NCBI RefSeq assembly: GCF_040797425.1
Contig: NZ_JBFNEH010000010.1
Location: forward strand, 1-64,000
DNA length: 64,000 nucleotides
Source of the DNA: Symbiobacterium sp040797425
GTDB taxonomy: Bacteria; Bacillota; Sulfobacillia; Symbiobacteriales; Symbiobacteriaceae
Direction: 5' to 3'
Below, one piece after another: positions 33,562 to 41,387 of this stretch. Position numbers and translations under genes: made by a program. Under the pieces are notes generated by a model. That model saw nothing but the letters and a program-made list of their open reading frames with translations, made no database searches and was not told the origin of the DNA. Every line of letters begins with the position of its first letter. Positions within the stretch are counted from its first letter, which is position 1.

Positions 33562-34592
33562 GCCAGGTGCTGCGTCTGCGCAAACCGGAGGGCGGCTGGC
33601 TTGGAGTGGCCGTGCCGGCCGCTGTGATCCTCTTCCTGGCGTTGCTGCCCTTCCTGCCCGGGTTGGGTTCGAACCGGTACCTGCTCGCACTTCTGATCGG
33701 CGCCTTCGTCTTCGCCGTGTTCGCCATGAGCTTCGACGTGCTGCTCGGGTACACCGGCATCGTCTCCTTCGGCCACGCCCTGTTCTTCGGCACGGGCACC
33801 TATGCGGCGATCCTGCTGGCCAAGTACATGGGCGCGGGCTTCTGGACCGCCCTGGCGGTGGCGCCGGTGGTGGCGGCGGTGCTGGCGCTCATCGTGGGGA
33901 GCCTTTCGCTGCGGGTGAAGGGCGTCTACTTCGCCATGGTGAGCATGGCGTTTGCCGAGTTCTTCCGGGTGGTGGCGGAGAAGGCGAGCAGCATCACCGG
34001 CGGCAGCGACGGGCTGGCCGTGCAGGTGGCCCCGGACTGGGCCTACGGCCCCCGCCACCGGGTGGAACTCTACTTCCTCACGCTCGCGCTGGCGGTGGTG
34101 ACCTACCTCGTCCTGCGCCGGGTGCTGGCCTCGCCCTTCGGACGCACGCTGGTGGCCATCCGGGAGAACGAGCAGCGGGCCGCGGCGCTGGGCTACAACG
34201 TGTTCGCCTTCAAGCTCGGCTCCCTGGTGCTGGCCGGGATGGTGGCCTCCCTGGCCGGGGTGATGTACGCCGCCACCGAGAACTTTGTGGTGCCCAGCGT
34301 GGTCGGCGTGGACACGACGATCCAGGTGCTCCTCATGTCGATCATCGGCGGGGTGGGCACCCTGGGCGGACCGGCCCTGGGCGCGGGGATCATCCGCCTG
34401 GCGGGGACCCTGCTCTCCAGCTACACCGAGCGGTGGCGCCTGGCCCTGGGGGCGCTCTACGCCCTGCTGGTGCTCTTCCTGCCCAGCGGCCTGGCGGGCC
34501 TAGCCCGGGCCGTGGGGCGCCGGCTGGAGGCGCGGCGGGTCCGGACCGGCGAGGGAGGGGTGGTGGCCGGTGGAACCGCTCGTGCGGGTTGA
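33558..34592 (+). CDS. LivM-type ABC permease
   Basis: A 344-residue permease with about nine helices, the LivM signature GYTGIVSFGHALFFGTGTY and the conserved loop FGRTLVAIRENEQRAAALGY, then GGVGTLGGPALGAGII near the end. It forms a heterodimer with the LivH-like protein. The 3' end overlaps the crotonase gene by 23 bases. Confidence 0.88.
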   Translation: MSQVLRLRKPEGGWLGVAVPAAVILFLALLPFLPGLGSNRYLLALLIGAFVFAVFAMSFDVLLGYTGIVSFGHALFFGTGTYAAILLAKYMGAGFWTALAVAPVVAAVLALIVGSLSLRVKGVYFAMVSMAFAEFFRVVAEKASSITGGSDGLAVQVAPDWAYGPRHRVELYFLTLALAVVTYLVLRRVLASPFGRTLVAIRENEQRAAALGYNVFAFKLGSLVLAGMVASLAGVMYAATENFVVPSVVGVDTTIQVLLMSIIGGVGTLGGPALGAGIIRLAGTLLSSYTERWRLALGALYALLVLFLPSGLAGLARAVGRRLEARRVRTGEGGVVAGGTARAG

Positions 34593-35331
34593 GTGGCAGG
34601 GCCCGGTGGCGGGCCTCACCCTGAACCGGCCCGGGCGGCACAACAGCCTGGTGCCTGAACTGCTCGGGGCGCTGCTGGAGGCCCTGGGCGCCCTGCGGGA
34701 CCGGCCCGACCTGCGGGCCCTGGTGCTGCAGGCCGAGGGGCGCTCCTTCTCCACCGGCGGCGACGTGCGCCGGTTCTACGCGCAGGGAGAGGGCATCGGC
34801 GAGTACGCCGACGGCCTGGTGGGGCAGCTCAACCGGGCGGTGCTGGCCCTGCTGGACTTTCCGGCGCCGGTGGTGGCCGCCGTCCACGGCATCGTGACCG
34901 GTGGGTCGCTCGGGCTGGTGCTGGCGGCAGACGTGGTGCTGGTGGCGCCGGAGGCGAGCTTTGCGCCCTGGTACAACGTGGTCGGCTTCAGCCCCGACGG
35001 AGGCTGGACCGCTCTCCTGCCGGCCGTGATCGGTCCGCGGCGGGCGGCGGAGGTGCTGCTGCGCAACCTCACCATCACCGCGCAGCAGGCGGTGGAGTGG
35101 GGACTGGCCTCCCGGGTGGTGCCGGCTTCGGCGGTGCGGGCGGAGGCCTGGCGGGTGGCCGCCGAGATCGCCGCCCTATGGCCGGGCTCGGTCCGCCGCA
35201 CCCGGCGGCTGCTGCGCGGCACCCTGGGCGACGTGGCGGCGCGGCTCGAGGCCGAGCGCCGGGAGTTCTGCGCCCAGGTGGTGACGGCCGAGGCCCGGGA
35301 GGGCATGCGCCGGTATCTGGGAGAAGAGTGA
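34570..35331 (+). CDS. Enoyl-CoA hydratase/isomerase family protein (PaaG-like)
   Basis: A 253-residue crotonase. The oxyanion-hole segments are GRSFSTGGDVR and GIVTGGSLGL. At the two catalytic Glu positions of hydratases it has no Glu at the first (FAPWYNVVGF) and Asp at the second (FSPDGG). This pattern is seen in isomerase and ring-modifying members such as PaaG-like enzymes, so isomerisation is more likely than hydration (inference). The GTG start lies inside the LivM-like gene, and a terminator follows. Confidence 0.8.
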   Translation: MEPLVRVEWQGPVAGLTLNRPGRHNSLVPELLGALLEALGALRDRPDLRALVLQAEGRSFSTGGDVRRFYAQGEGIGEYADGLVGQLNRAVLALLDFPAPVVAAVHGIVTGGSLGLVLAADVVLVAPEASFAPWYNVVGFSPDGGWTALLPAVIGPRRAAEVLLRNLTITAQQAVEWGLASRVVPASAVRAEAWRVAAEIAALWPGSVRRTRRLLRGTLGDVAARLEAERREFCAQVVTAEAREGMRRYLGEE

Positions 35332-35338
35332 AATGGAG

Positions 35339-35363
35339 GCGGCAGAGGTCATCCCTCTGCCGC
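35339..35363 (+). terminator. Terminator of the TetR-ligase-importer operon
   Basis: A perfect 10-bp stem GCGGCAGAGG/CCTCTGCCGC with a 5-base loop, eight bases after the stop codon, followed by TTGCGTT. Confidence 0.7.
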
Positions 35364-35512
35364 TTGCGTTGCGTTCACCTCTGGGGAACTGGCGAGGCGG
35401 TCTTACTCATCGATGAGTTGCTGCGGATTGCCCTACTTGATGCGCCTGACGCGCAGTTTTTTGGTTACAGTCCAGCCTCGAACCGAGGCGCCGAGGAATC
35501 TCTTAGCGCTGA

Positions 35513-35653
35513 GTACCCACTCGCGTTCCTGCAGGACATCCATGGTGGTGCACAGAAAGGCCAGGAGCGTACAAGATTCGCTCGTATAGCGACTTCGTCC
35601 GCGTTGACTACGACCACTACTGGAAGCAGGGCCTCTGGAACTTCTGGGTGTGA
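35513..35653 (+). pseudogene. Possible decayed gene remnant in a 336-base gap
   Basis: The gap 35332-35667 is less GC-rich than its neighbours. One frame ends with a protein-like C-terminus, SYSDFVRVDYDHYWKQGLWN and three more residues, then a stop just before the next gene. Farther upstream another frame reads LLIDELLRIALLDAPDAQFF. No single frame spans both and no start is evident, so this may be a frameshifted remnant. The family is not recognised. Confidence 0.3.
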
Positions 35654-35667
35654 GAGGAGGGGGACCC

Positions 35668-36429
35668 GTGAACCGCTGTACCTGGCTGAAAGCCGTCTTG
35701 AGTACCCTGATCGCCGGCATGATCTTGCTGAGCGGCAGCGGGGGTTCGACCGCCTTGGCCTCTGAGGCGAACGCGGCCGTGGAGGCCGCCGAGCGTGCGC
35801 TCGATACCTACAAGGGGTTTGTTCCGTGGGACCAGTTTGGCTTTGCGAGCGAACAGGAACTCCGCCAGGCCCGGGTGGGCGAGGGAATTCCGATCTACAG
35901 GCTCGACTTCTCAACGGCTGCGAAGGACCTGGAGACCCTTGGGGATGCGATCAGAGACGTCAAGATGCTGGAGTTCGTTGTTTCCAGCAACGGCCGCCCC
36001 ATCACGCGCCTCACGCTCAGGCAACTGGAGACCGGAGAGTACCGGCGCTATGAATTCGGCGGCCAAGGGGAGTACCTGCAGCGCGGCCTGTCTGCCCTCC
36101 CGTCGCAGGCCGGCGTGAAACTGGTGCGCCTGGGGGCCATGGAGTTTCTCTACCTGAATCACCAGGGTACGGAATACGTGGTCCCCATCGGTCCGATTCC
36201 CCTGTCTGGCGTTGAACTGCTGAAACTGTATACGTTTAAGGAAGTTCAGCCCGCCATTCAGAAGTTCGCCCTCAAGACGCTCGAGGCGGATCCAGACGCA
36301 TCTGGCGGTCCTGGCGGGGCTTCCGCCGGTGAGGGGTCGTTCCCGGCATCCTGGTGGATGCTGGCGGCAATCGGTGCGCTCCCGGTTGGCATCGTGGCGC
36401 GCACGGTCTGGTGGCTGGCTCACAGGTAG
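35668..36429 (+). CDS. Secreted, membrane-anchored protein of unknown function
   Basis: A 253-residue protein. The N-terminus (LKAVLSTLIAGMILLSG) is a signal peptide or anchor. A mixed alpha/beta region follows with VEAAERALDTYKGFVPWDQF, IPIYRLDFSTAAKD and a late RLGAMEFLYLNHQGTEYVVP. A Gly/Ala/Ser linker leads to a C-terminal helix (WWMLAAIGALPVGIVART) and a basic tail. The topology suggests an extracytoplasmic domain tethered to the membrane. The GTG at 35668 follows AGGAGGGGG. I do not recognise the family. Confidence 0.65.
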   Translation: MNRCTWLKAVLSTLIAGMILLSGSGGSTALASEANAAVEAAERALDTYKGFVPWDQFGFASEQELRQARVGEGIPIYRLDFSTAAKDLETLGDAIRDVKMLEFVVSSNGRPITRLTLRQLETGEYRRYEFGGQGEYLQRGLSALPSQAGVKLVRLGAMEFLYLNHQGTEYVVPIGPIPLSGVELLKLYTFKEVQPAIQKFALKTLEADPDASGGPGGASAGEGSFPASWWMLAAIGALPVGIVARTVWWLAHR

Positions 36430-36502
36430 TTGGCGATGCGGAGGAACCGGGGCTGGCGGGGGCCGGTGTGGGGGTCCCCGGCGCCTGTGGCCCGGGGTGC
36501 AG

Positions 36503-36540
36503 AAAAGGGGGGCCGAGTGACACGGTCACCCGGCCTCCCC
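36503..36540 (-). terminator. Terminator of ddh (convergent region)
   Basis: An imperfect 15-bp hairpin (36507-36521 with 36525-36540, one bulge and one mismatch) lies 26 bases beyond the ddh stop. On the minus strand it is followed by TTTT. It may also stop plus-strand readthrough. Confidence 0.65.
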
Positions 36541-36565
36541 GGTTTGTGCCAGCTGTCCGTCCGCG

Positions 36566-37465
36566 CTACACCAGCTTCCGGATCCACTCGTCCCGGTCAC
36601 CGGGAAGGAAGTCGATTACCGGAATCTCCAACATCGTGTAGCACCCGGGCCGCTGGCGGGCGGCGGCCCGCAGGGACGCCACCATCACCTGCGCCGTGAG
36701 CGCCGGATTGTTGATGCGCATCTCGAACCGGAACAGCTGGTTGTGGGTGGCGCCGGAGACGCCCTTGCGCTCCATCACCACGCCGTGCCCCATGTCGATG
36801 AGCTGGCTCACGTCCTCGACCTGGGTCACCCGGGTCTCGTCCTTCGCGAAGTAGGGATCGGTCTTGATCGCCCGCTCCACGGCGGCGAAGTCGGCCCCCG
36901 GCTCCAGCTCCACGTACACAGCCCGCTTGTGGGTGCCCATGCCGGCGGGGATGGTGAGCGACAGCGCATCCTTCACTCCCGGAACCGCCCTCACCGCCAC
37001 CGAGTGGCCCATCGACATGCCGGGGCCGAAGTTGGTGTAGGTAATGCCCCGCGGCGCCATGAACTCCAGCATGCCCCGAATCATCGAGTCGGTGCCCGGA
37101 TCCCAGCCGGCCGAGATCACCGCGACCGCCCCGTGTTCCTTCGCCACGGGGTCCAGCCGCTTCCGGAGGTCGGCCAGCTCGCCGTGGATGTCGTAGCTGT
37201 CCACGGTGTGGATGCCGCGCTTCAGGATGTCCTCCGCGTACTCGGGAACAGATCGGGTGGGCACGCAGAGCAGGGCGCCCTGCACGCCCTCCAGCTCGCC
37301 GATGTCCGTGACGACCTTCACGCCGGCGAGCTCCGGCGGGGAGGCGGCCAGCACACGGCGGCGGACCACCCCGGCCAGCTCCATGTCGGGAGCGGCCTGC
37401 ACAGCCTCCAGTGCATAGCGCCCCACGTTGCCGTAGCCCACCACCGCCACACGCAGCTTGCTCAT
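36566..37465 (-). CDS. ddh: meso-Diaminopimelate D-dehydrogenase
   Basis: A 299-residue NADP-dependent oxidoreductase. It interconverts meso-2,6-diaminopimelate with L-2-amino-6-oxopimelate and ammonia, the one-step branch of lysine and cell-wall precursor synthesis. Visible features are the N-terminal Rossmann motif VVGYGNVGRYALEAV, VPTRSVPEYAE, SAGWDPGTDSM and NFGPGMSMGHSVAV, all typical of DapDH. As far as I recall, the sequence is very close to the characterised Symbiobacterium thermophilum enzyme, a type II DapDH known for broad D-amino-acid activity. It is monocistronic on the minus strand with its own promoter and terminator. Confidence 0.92.
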   Translation of the reverse strand: MSKLRVAVVGYGNVGRYALEAVQAAPDMELAGVVRRRVLAASPPELAGVKVVTDIGELEGVQGALLCVPTRSVPEYAEDILKRGIHTVDSYDIHGELADLRKRLDPVAKEHGAVAVISAGWDPGTDSMIRGMLEFMAPRGITYTNFGPGMSMGHSVAVRAVPGVKDALSLTIPAGMGTHKRAVYVELEPGADFAAVERAIKTDPYFAKDETRVTQVEDVSQLIDMGHGVVMERKGVSGATHNQLFRFEMRINNPALTAQVMVASLRAAARQRPGCYTMLEIPVIDFLPGDRDEWIRKLV

Positions 37466-37501
37466 CTGGGCAATCGCCTCCTCGCGATTTGGTTAGGCTT
37501 C

Positions 37502-37531
37502 ATTCTACCCCACGAGGCTTCGAGTCGTCTA
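37502..37531 (-). promoter_or_regulatory. Candidate ddh promoter
   Basis: On the minus strand TAGACG (37531-37526) and TAGAAT (37507-37502) are 18 bases apart, 37 bases before the ddh start. An inverted repeat CGAGT/ACTCG overlaps the -35 region. Confidence 0.4.
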
Positions 37532-37677
37532 CTCGAACGAGGCGACGCCCCCGCAAGACGCGACAGGCCCGCAAATTCGGGCCGATGTCGCAAACTGAAA
37601 ATAGCCGCAATAAACAGGGAACTGGACAAGTTGCGTCGTATCTCTTTCTCCATCTGACTGTCGGAGGGAGAGACCTC

Positions 37678-39420
37678 ATGGGCCTGCCGCTGCGCCGTTA
37701 CGTGCGGCTGCTCACGCGGTACCTCAAGCCGGAGTGGGCGCAGGTCACGTTCCTCGCGCTCCTGCTTGCGCTCAGCATCGCACTCCAGCTCATCAACCCG
37801 CAGGTGTTGCGGCGCTTCCTCGACGTCGCCGCTGGCGAGGCGTCGGGGGGGCTGTCCCTGCAGGCGCTGGCCATCCTCTTCATCGGGTTGGCGTTCGCCG
37901 CCCAGGTGGTGAACGTGGCTGCCCGGTACGTGAGCGAGTCGGTCTCCTGGCGCGCCACCAACGCGCTGCGGGCCGACCTGACCGACCATTGTCTCCGGCT
38001 TGACCTGGGCTTCCACAAGAGCCGCACGCCGGGCGAGATGGTGGAGCGCATCGATGGCGACGTAACCGCTCTGTCGCAGTTCTTCTCCCAGCTGTTCATC
38101 GGCGTGCTGGCCAACCTGGTGCTGATGGCGGGCATCCTCGTGTTGCTCTTCCGCGAGGACTGGCGGGCCGGCGTGGCGCTGACGGCCTTCGCGCTCTTCA
38201 CCCTCTGGGTGCTGGGCTGGGTCCGGAACCTCTCCGTGCCCTACTGGACCCGCCAGCGTCAGGCCTCGGCCGAGTACTACGGCTTCCTGAGCGAGGTGCT
38301 GGCCGGGACGGAGGTGATCCAGGCCAGCGGCGCCCGGCGCCACATGCTGAGCCGCTATCTGCGCATGGTCCAGGAATATTACGGGCATAACCTGAAGGCC
38401 AGCATGACGGTTGCCCTGATGTGGGGTTCCTCCATCGTCACGTTTGCGGTGGGCGCCGCACTCTCCCTCGGGGTGGGCGCCTGGCTCCACGCCCGCGGGG
38501 CGATCACGGCCGGCACGGTCTACCTGCTTTTCCACTACACCGAACAGCTCCGGCGGCCCATCGAGCAGATCCGGACGCACCTGCAGGAACTGCAGAAGGC
38601 GGGGGCGGCGGTGGAGCGGGTGGAGGAACTGTTCGCCGTGCAGACGCGCGTGCCCGACGGTCCGGGGCGACCGCTGCCGCCGGGGCCGCTTTCGGTGGAA
38701 CTGGACGGCGTTTCCTTCGGCTACGAGCCGGGGGCGCCGGTCCTGCGCGACGTCAGGCTGTACCTGCGCCCGGGTGAAGTGCTCGGGCTGCTGGGGCGCA
38801 CCGGCAGCGGCAAGTCGACCATCGCCCGCCTGCTCCTGCGCTTCTACGACCCCGACGCGGGTGCAGTGCGTCTGGGCGGCGTCGACCTGCGGGAGGCGAA
38901 GGTGGCGGAGGTGCGGAGCCGGGTCGGATTCGTCACGCAGGACGTGCAGCTCTTCGCCGGGACCGTGCGCGACAACCTGACCTTCTTCGACCGGTCCATC
39001 AGCGACCGGCGGCTCCTGGCGGTGCTGGATGAGCTCGGGCTGGGCGCCTGGGTGGAGTCGCTGCCGCAGGGGCTGGACACCCCCCTGGAGGCGGGCGGAC
39101 TCTCCGCCGGCGAGGCGCAGCTTCTGGCGCTGGCCCGGGTCTTTCTGGCAGACCCCGGACTCGTGATCCTCGACGAGGCCTCCTCCCGGCTCGACCCGGC
39201 CACGGAGGCCCTCGTGGAGCGGGCCATCGACCGGCTGCTGGCCGGCCGCACCGGCATCATCATCGCCCACCGGCTGGCCACGGTCCACCGGGCCGACCAG
39301 ATCCTGATCCTCGAGGACGGAAGGGTGGCAGAGTGGGGCGAGCGGGCCCGCCTTGCCGCCGATCCCGGCTCCCGGTTCGCCCACTTGCTGCGCACGGCTG
39401 CGGAAGAGGTGCTGGTGTGA
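37678..39420 (+). CDS. Heterodimeric ABC exporter subunit A
   Basis: A 580-residue half-transporter with six membrane helices (about residues 15-300) and a C-terminal nucleotide-binding domain. It has Walker A GRTGSGKST, a Q-loop GFVTQDVQLF, Walker B LVILDEASSRLD with the catalytic Glu, and H-loop IAHRLA. Its signature is degenerate, LSAGEAQ instead of LSGGQ. The next gene, overlapping as TGATG, shows the complementary pattern, so the two form one exporter with a consensus and a degenerate ATP site. Substrate unknown, perhaps a peptide, lipid or drug. The ATG follows GGAGGGAGAG. Confidence 0.88.
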   Translation: MGLPLRRYVRLLTRYLKPEWAQVTFLALLLALSIALQLINPQVLRRFLDVAAGEASGGLSLQALAILFIGLAFAAQVVNVAARYVSESVSWRATNALRADLTDHCLRLDLGFHKSRTPGEMVERIDGDVTALSQFFSQLFIGVLANLVLMAGILVLLFREDWRAGVALTAFALFTLWVLGWVRNLSVPYWTRQRQASAEYYGFLSEVLAGTEVIQASGARRHMLSRYLRMVQEYYGHNLKASMTVALMWGSSIVTFAVGAALSLGVGAWLHARGAITAGTVYLLFHYTEQLRRPIEQIRTHLQELQKAGAAVERVEELFAVQTRVPDGPGRPLPPGPLSVELDGVSFGYEPGAPVLRDVRLYLRPGEVLGLLGRTGSGKSTIARLLLRFYDPDAGAVRLGGVDLREAKVAEVRSRVGFVTQDVQLFAGTVRDNLTFFDRSISDRRLLAVLDELGLGAWVESLPQGLDTPLEAGGLSAGEAQLLALARVFLADPGLVILDEASSRLDPATEALVERAIDRLLAGRTGIIIAHRLATVHRADQILILEDGRVAEWGERARLAADPGSRFAHLLRTAAEEVLV

Positions 39421-41201
39421 TGTCTACCTGGCGGTTCGTCTGGCACCTGGTCACGTACAAGCCCTGGCTCTACCTGATCAGCCTGGTCCTTTTCACCACC
39501 ATGTACCTGCTGCCGGTGCTGCCCGGCCTGCTCACCCAGGCCTTCTTCGACCGGCTCACCGGCGCGGCGCCGGCGGGGCTCGACCCGGCCACGATCATCG
39601 CCCTGCTGGTGGCCGTGGCCGTGGGCCGGTTCGCCGTGCTGACCGCCGGTTTTCTCACCGCGGCGACGGGGCGGGAGTACGTGGCGGCCCTGCTCCGGCG
39701 CAACGTGCTGGAGCGGATCCTTGAGCTTCCCGGTGCAGCGGCGCTGCCTGAGGCGCCCGGCGAGGCGCTCAACCGGCTCCGGGACGACGTGGTGCAGGCG
39801 GAGGAGACGGCCGACTTTCTGCTGGACGTGGTCGGCCAGACCACCTTTGCCCTCGTGGCGCTGCGCATGCTGCTGGCCATCGACGCCCGCATGACGCTCC
39901 TGGTCTTCCTGCCGCTGGCCGCCGTGCTGGTGGTGACGCGGGCGGTGGGGAACCGCATCCTGCAGAACCGCCGGCGCAGCCGGGAGACCACGGCCCGGGT
40001 GACCGGCCTGCTGGCCGAGCTCTTCGGCGCGGTGCAGGCGGTGCAGGTGGCCGGCGCCGAATCGCGGGTGATCGCCCATTTCCGGCGCCTGAGTGAGGAG
40101 CGGCGGGCGGCGATGGTCTCCGACCGGCTGCTCGTCCAGGTGCTGGAGTCGGTGGGGCTCAACGCCTCTTCGCTGGGCATGGGGCTGATCCTGCTCCTGG
40201 GCGCCCGCTCGATGGCCGGCGGGCAGTTCTCCGTGGGCGATTTCGCCCTCTTCGTCTACTACCTGGGCTACGTGGCCGACTTCACGCACTTCACGGGCCG
40301 CTGGCTCGCTCTGTACCGCCAGACCGGCGTTTCGAAGGACCGGCTGCTGGCGCTCATGCAGGGCGCACCGCCCGACCGGCTGACGCGGCGCAGCGAGATT
40401 CGCCTTCGCGGCCCGGTGCCGGTGCCGCCGGAGCCGCCGATTCCGGCCGCCGGCCCGCTGCAGGAGCTGCGCGTGGAGGGGCTCACCTGTCGCTACCCCG
40501 ACAGCGGCCGGGGCATCGAGGACGTAAGTTTCACGCTCACCCGGGGCAGCTTCGCCGTAGTCGCCGGCCGGGTCGGGTCGGGCAAGACGACCCTGCTCCG
40601 GGCGATCCTGGGCATGCTGCCGGCGCAGGCGGGCACCATCTACTGGAACGGGGAGCCGGTCGCGGACCCGGCCGCCTTCATGGCGCCGCCCCGCTGTGCG
40701 GCGACGCCCCAGGTGCCGCTGCTCTTCAGCGGCACCGTGGAGGAGAACATCCGCCTGGGCTGGGACGCCTCGGCGGCCGAGGTGGCGGCGGCGGTCTACG
40801 ACGCGGTGCTGGAGCGGGACCTCGCCGCGATGGAGGAAGGGCTGCAGACCCGGGTGGGGGTGCGCGGGGTGCGCCTGTCGGGCGGTCAGATGCAGCGCAC
40901 CGCCGCGGCCCGGATGTTCCTGCGCCGGCCGGAACTCCTGATCATGGACGACCTCTCCAGCGCCCTCGACGTGGAGACCGAACAGGCCTTGTGGGAGCGG
41001 CTTTTCCGGCGCGGCGACGTGACCTGCCTGGTGGTGAGCCACCGGGAGGCGGCGCTGCGCCGGGCGGATCAGATCATCCTGCTCCGGGACGGCCGGGTGG
41101 TCGACCGCGGGCGGCTGGACGAGCTGCTGGAGCGGTCGGAGGAGATGCGGGCGCTCTGGCAGAGCAGCACGGTGCGCCAGTCATCCGAGGCCCAGGACTG
41201 A
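39420..41201 (+). CDS. Heterodimeric ABC exporter subunit B
   Basis: A 593-residue half-transporter with six helices and a nucleotide-binding domain. Walker A is GRVGSGKTT and the signature is canonical, LSGGQMQR. Walker B reads LLIMDDLSSALD, with Asp in place of the catalytic Glu, and the H-loop His is present (VVSHRE). Combined with subunit A, the site using this Walker B faces the degenerate LSAGE signature, and the other site has Glu plus LSGGQ. This is the expected arrangement of asymmetric exporters such as TM287/288 types. Confidence 0.88.
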   Translation: MSTWRFVWHLVTYKPWLYLISLVLFTTMYLLPVLPGLLTQAFFDRLTGAAPAGLDPATIIALLVAVAVGRFAVLTAGFLTAATGREYVAALLRRNVLERILELPGAAALPEAPGEALNRLRDDVVQAEETADFLLDVVGQTTFALVALRMLLAIDARMTLLVFLPLAAVLVVTRAVGNRILQNRRRSRETTARVTGLLAELFGAVQAVQVAGAESRVIAHFRRLSEERRAAMVSDRLLVQVLESVGLNASSLGMGLILLLGARSMAGGQFSVGDFALFVYYLGYVADFTHFTGRWLALYRQTGVSKDRLLALMQGAPPDRLTRRSEIRLRGPVPVPPEPPIPAAGPLQELRVEGLTCRYPDSGRGIEDVSFTLTRGSFAVVAGRVGSGKTTLLRAILGMLPAQAGTIYWNGEPVADPAAFMAPPRCAATPQVPLLFSGTVEENIRLGWDASAAEVAAAVYDAVLERDLAAMEEGLQTRVGVRGVRLSGGQMQRTAAARMFLRRPELLIMDDLSSALDVETEQALWERLFRRGDVTCLVVSHREAALRRADQIILLRDGRVVDRGRLDELLERSEEMRALWQSSTVRQSSEAQD

Positions 41202-41219
41202 TCTCCCTTCCTGGTCACC

Positions 41220-41295
41220 TGCACCCCGGGGCGTTAGCGCCGCAACCGGCACGGGTCGTCAGGCGGGACAGGTACCCGTGCCGGCTACTTGTGCA
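41220..41295 (+). ncRNA. Structured leader RNA of unknown class
   Basis: Three nested helices can form a three-way junction: TGCAC/GTGCA (41220-41224 with 41291-41295), GGCG/CGCC with loop TTAG (41230-41241), and a perfect 11-bp stem (41246-41256 with 41274-41284) capped by a 17-base loop. It lies about 90 bases before an FN3-rich secreted protein gene. The 11-bp stem could simply be a terminator for the exporter genes, but it has no T-tract (CTACTTG). It does not match the c-di-GMP, purine or other riboswitch consensus that I know. Confidence 0.4.
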
Positions 41296-41387
41296 TAGAA
41301 AAATGGCATTTTGAGGGGGCACCCCCAGACCGGCTGTGCATGCGCCGAACGACTCTGGTGAGCAAGGATCACAGGAGGGATCGGCGC

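Noticed and set aside
41220..41295. c-di-GMP (GEMM) or purine riboswitch
   Set aside because: The conserved GEMM segments and the purine core are absent; only the three-helix outline is similar.
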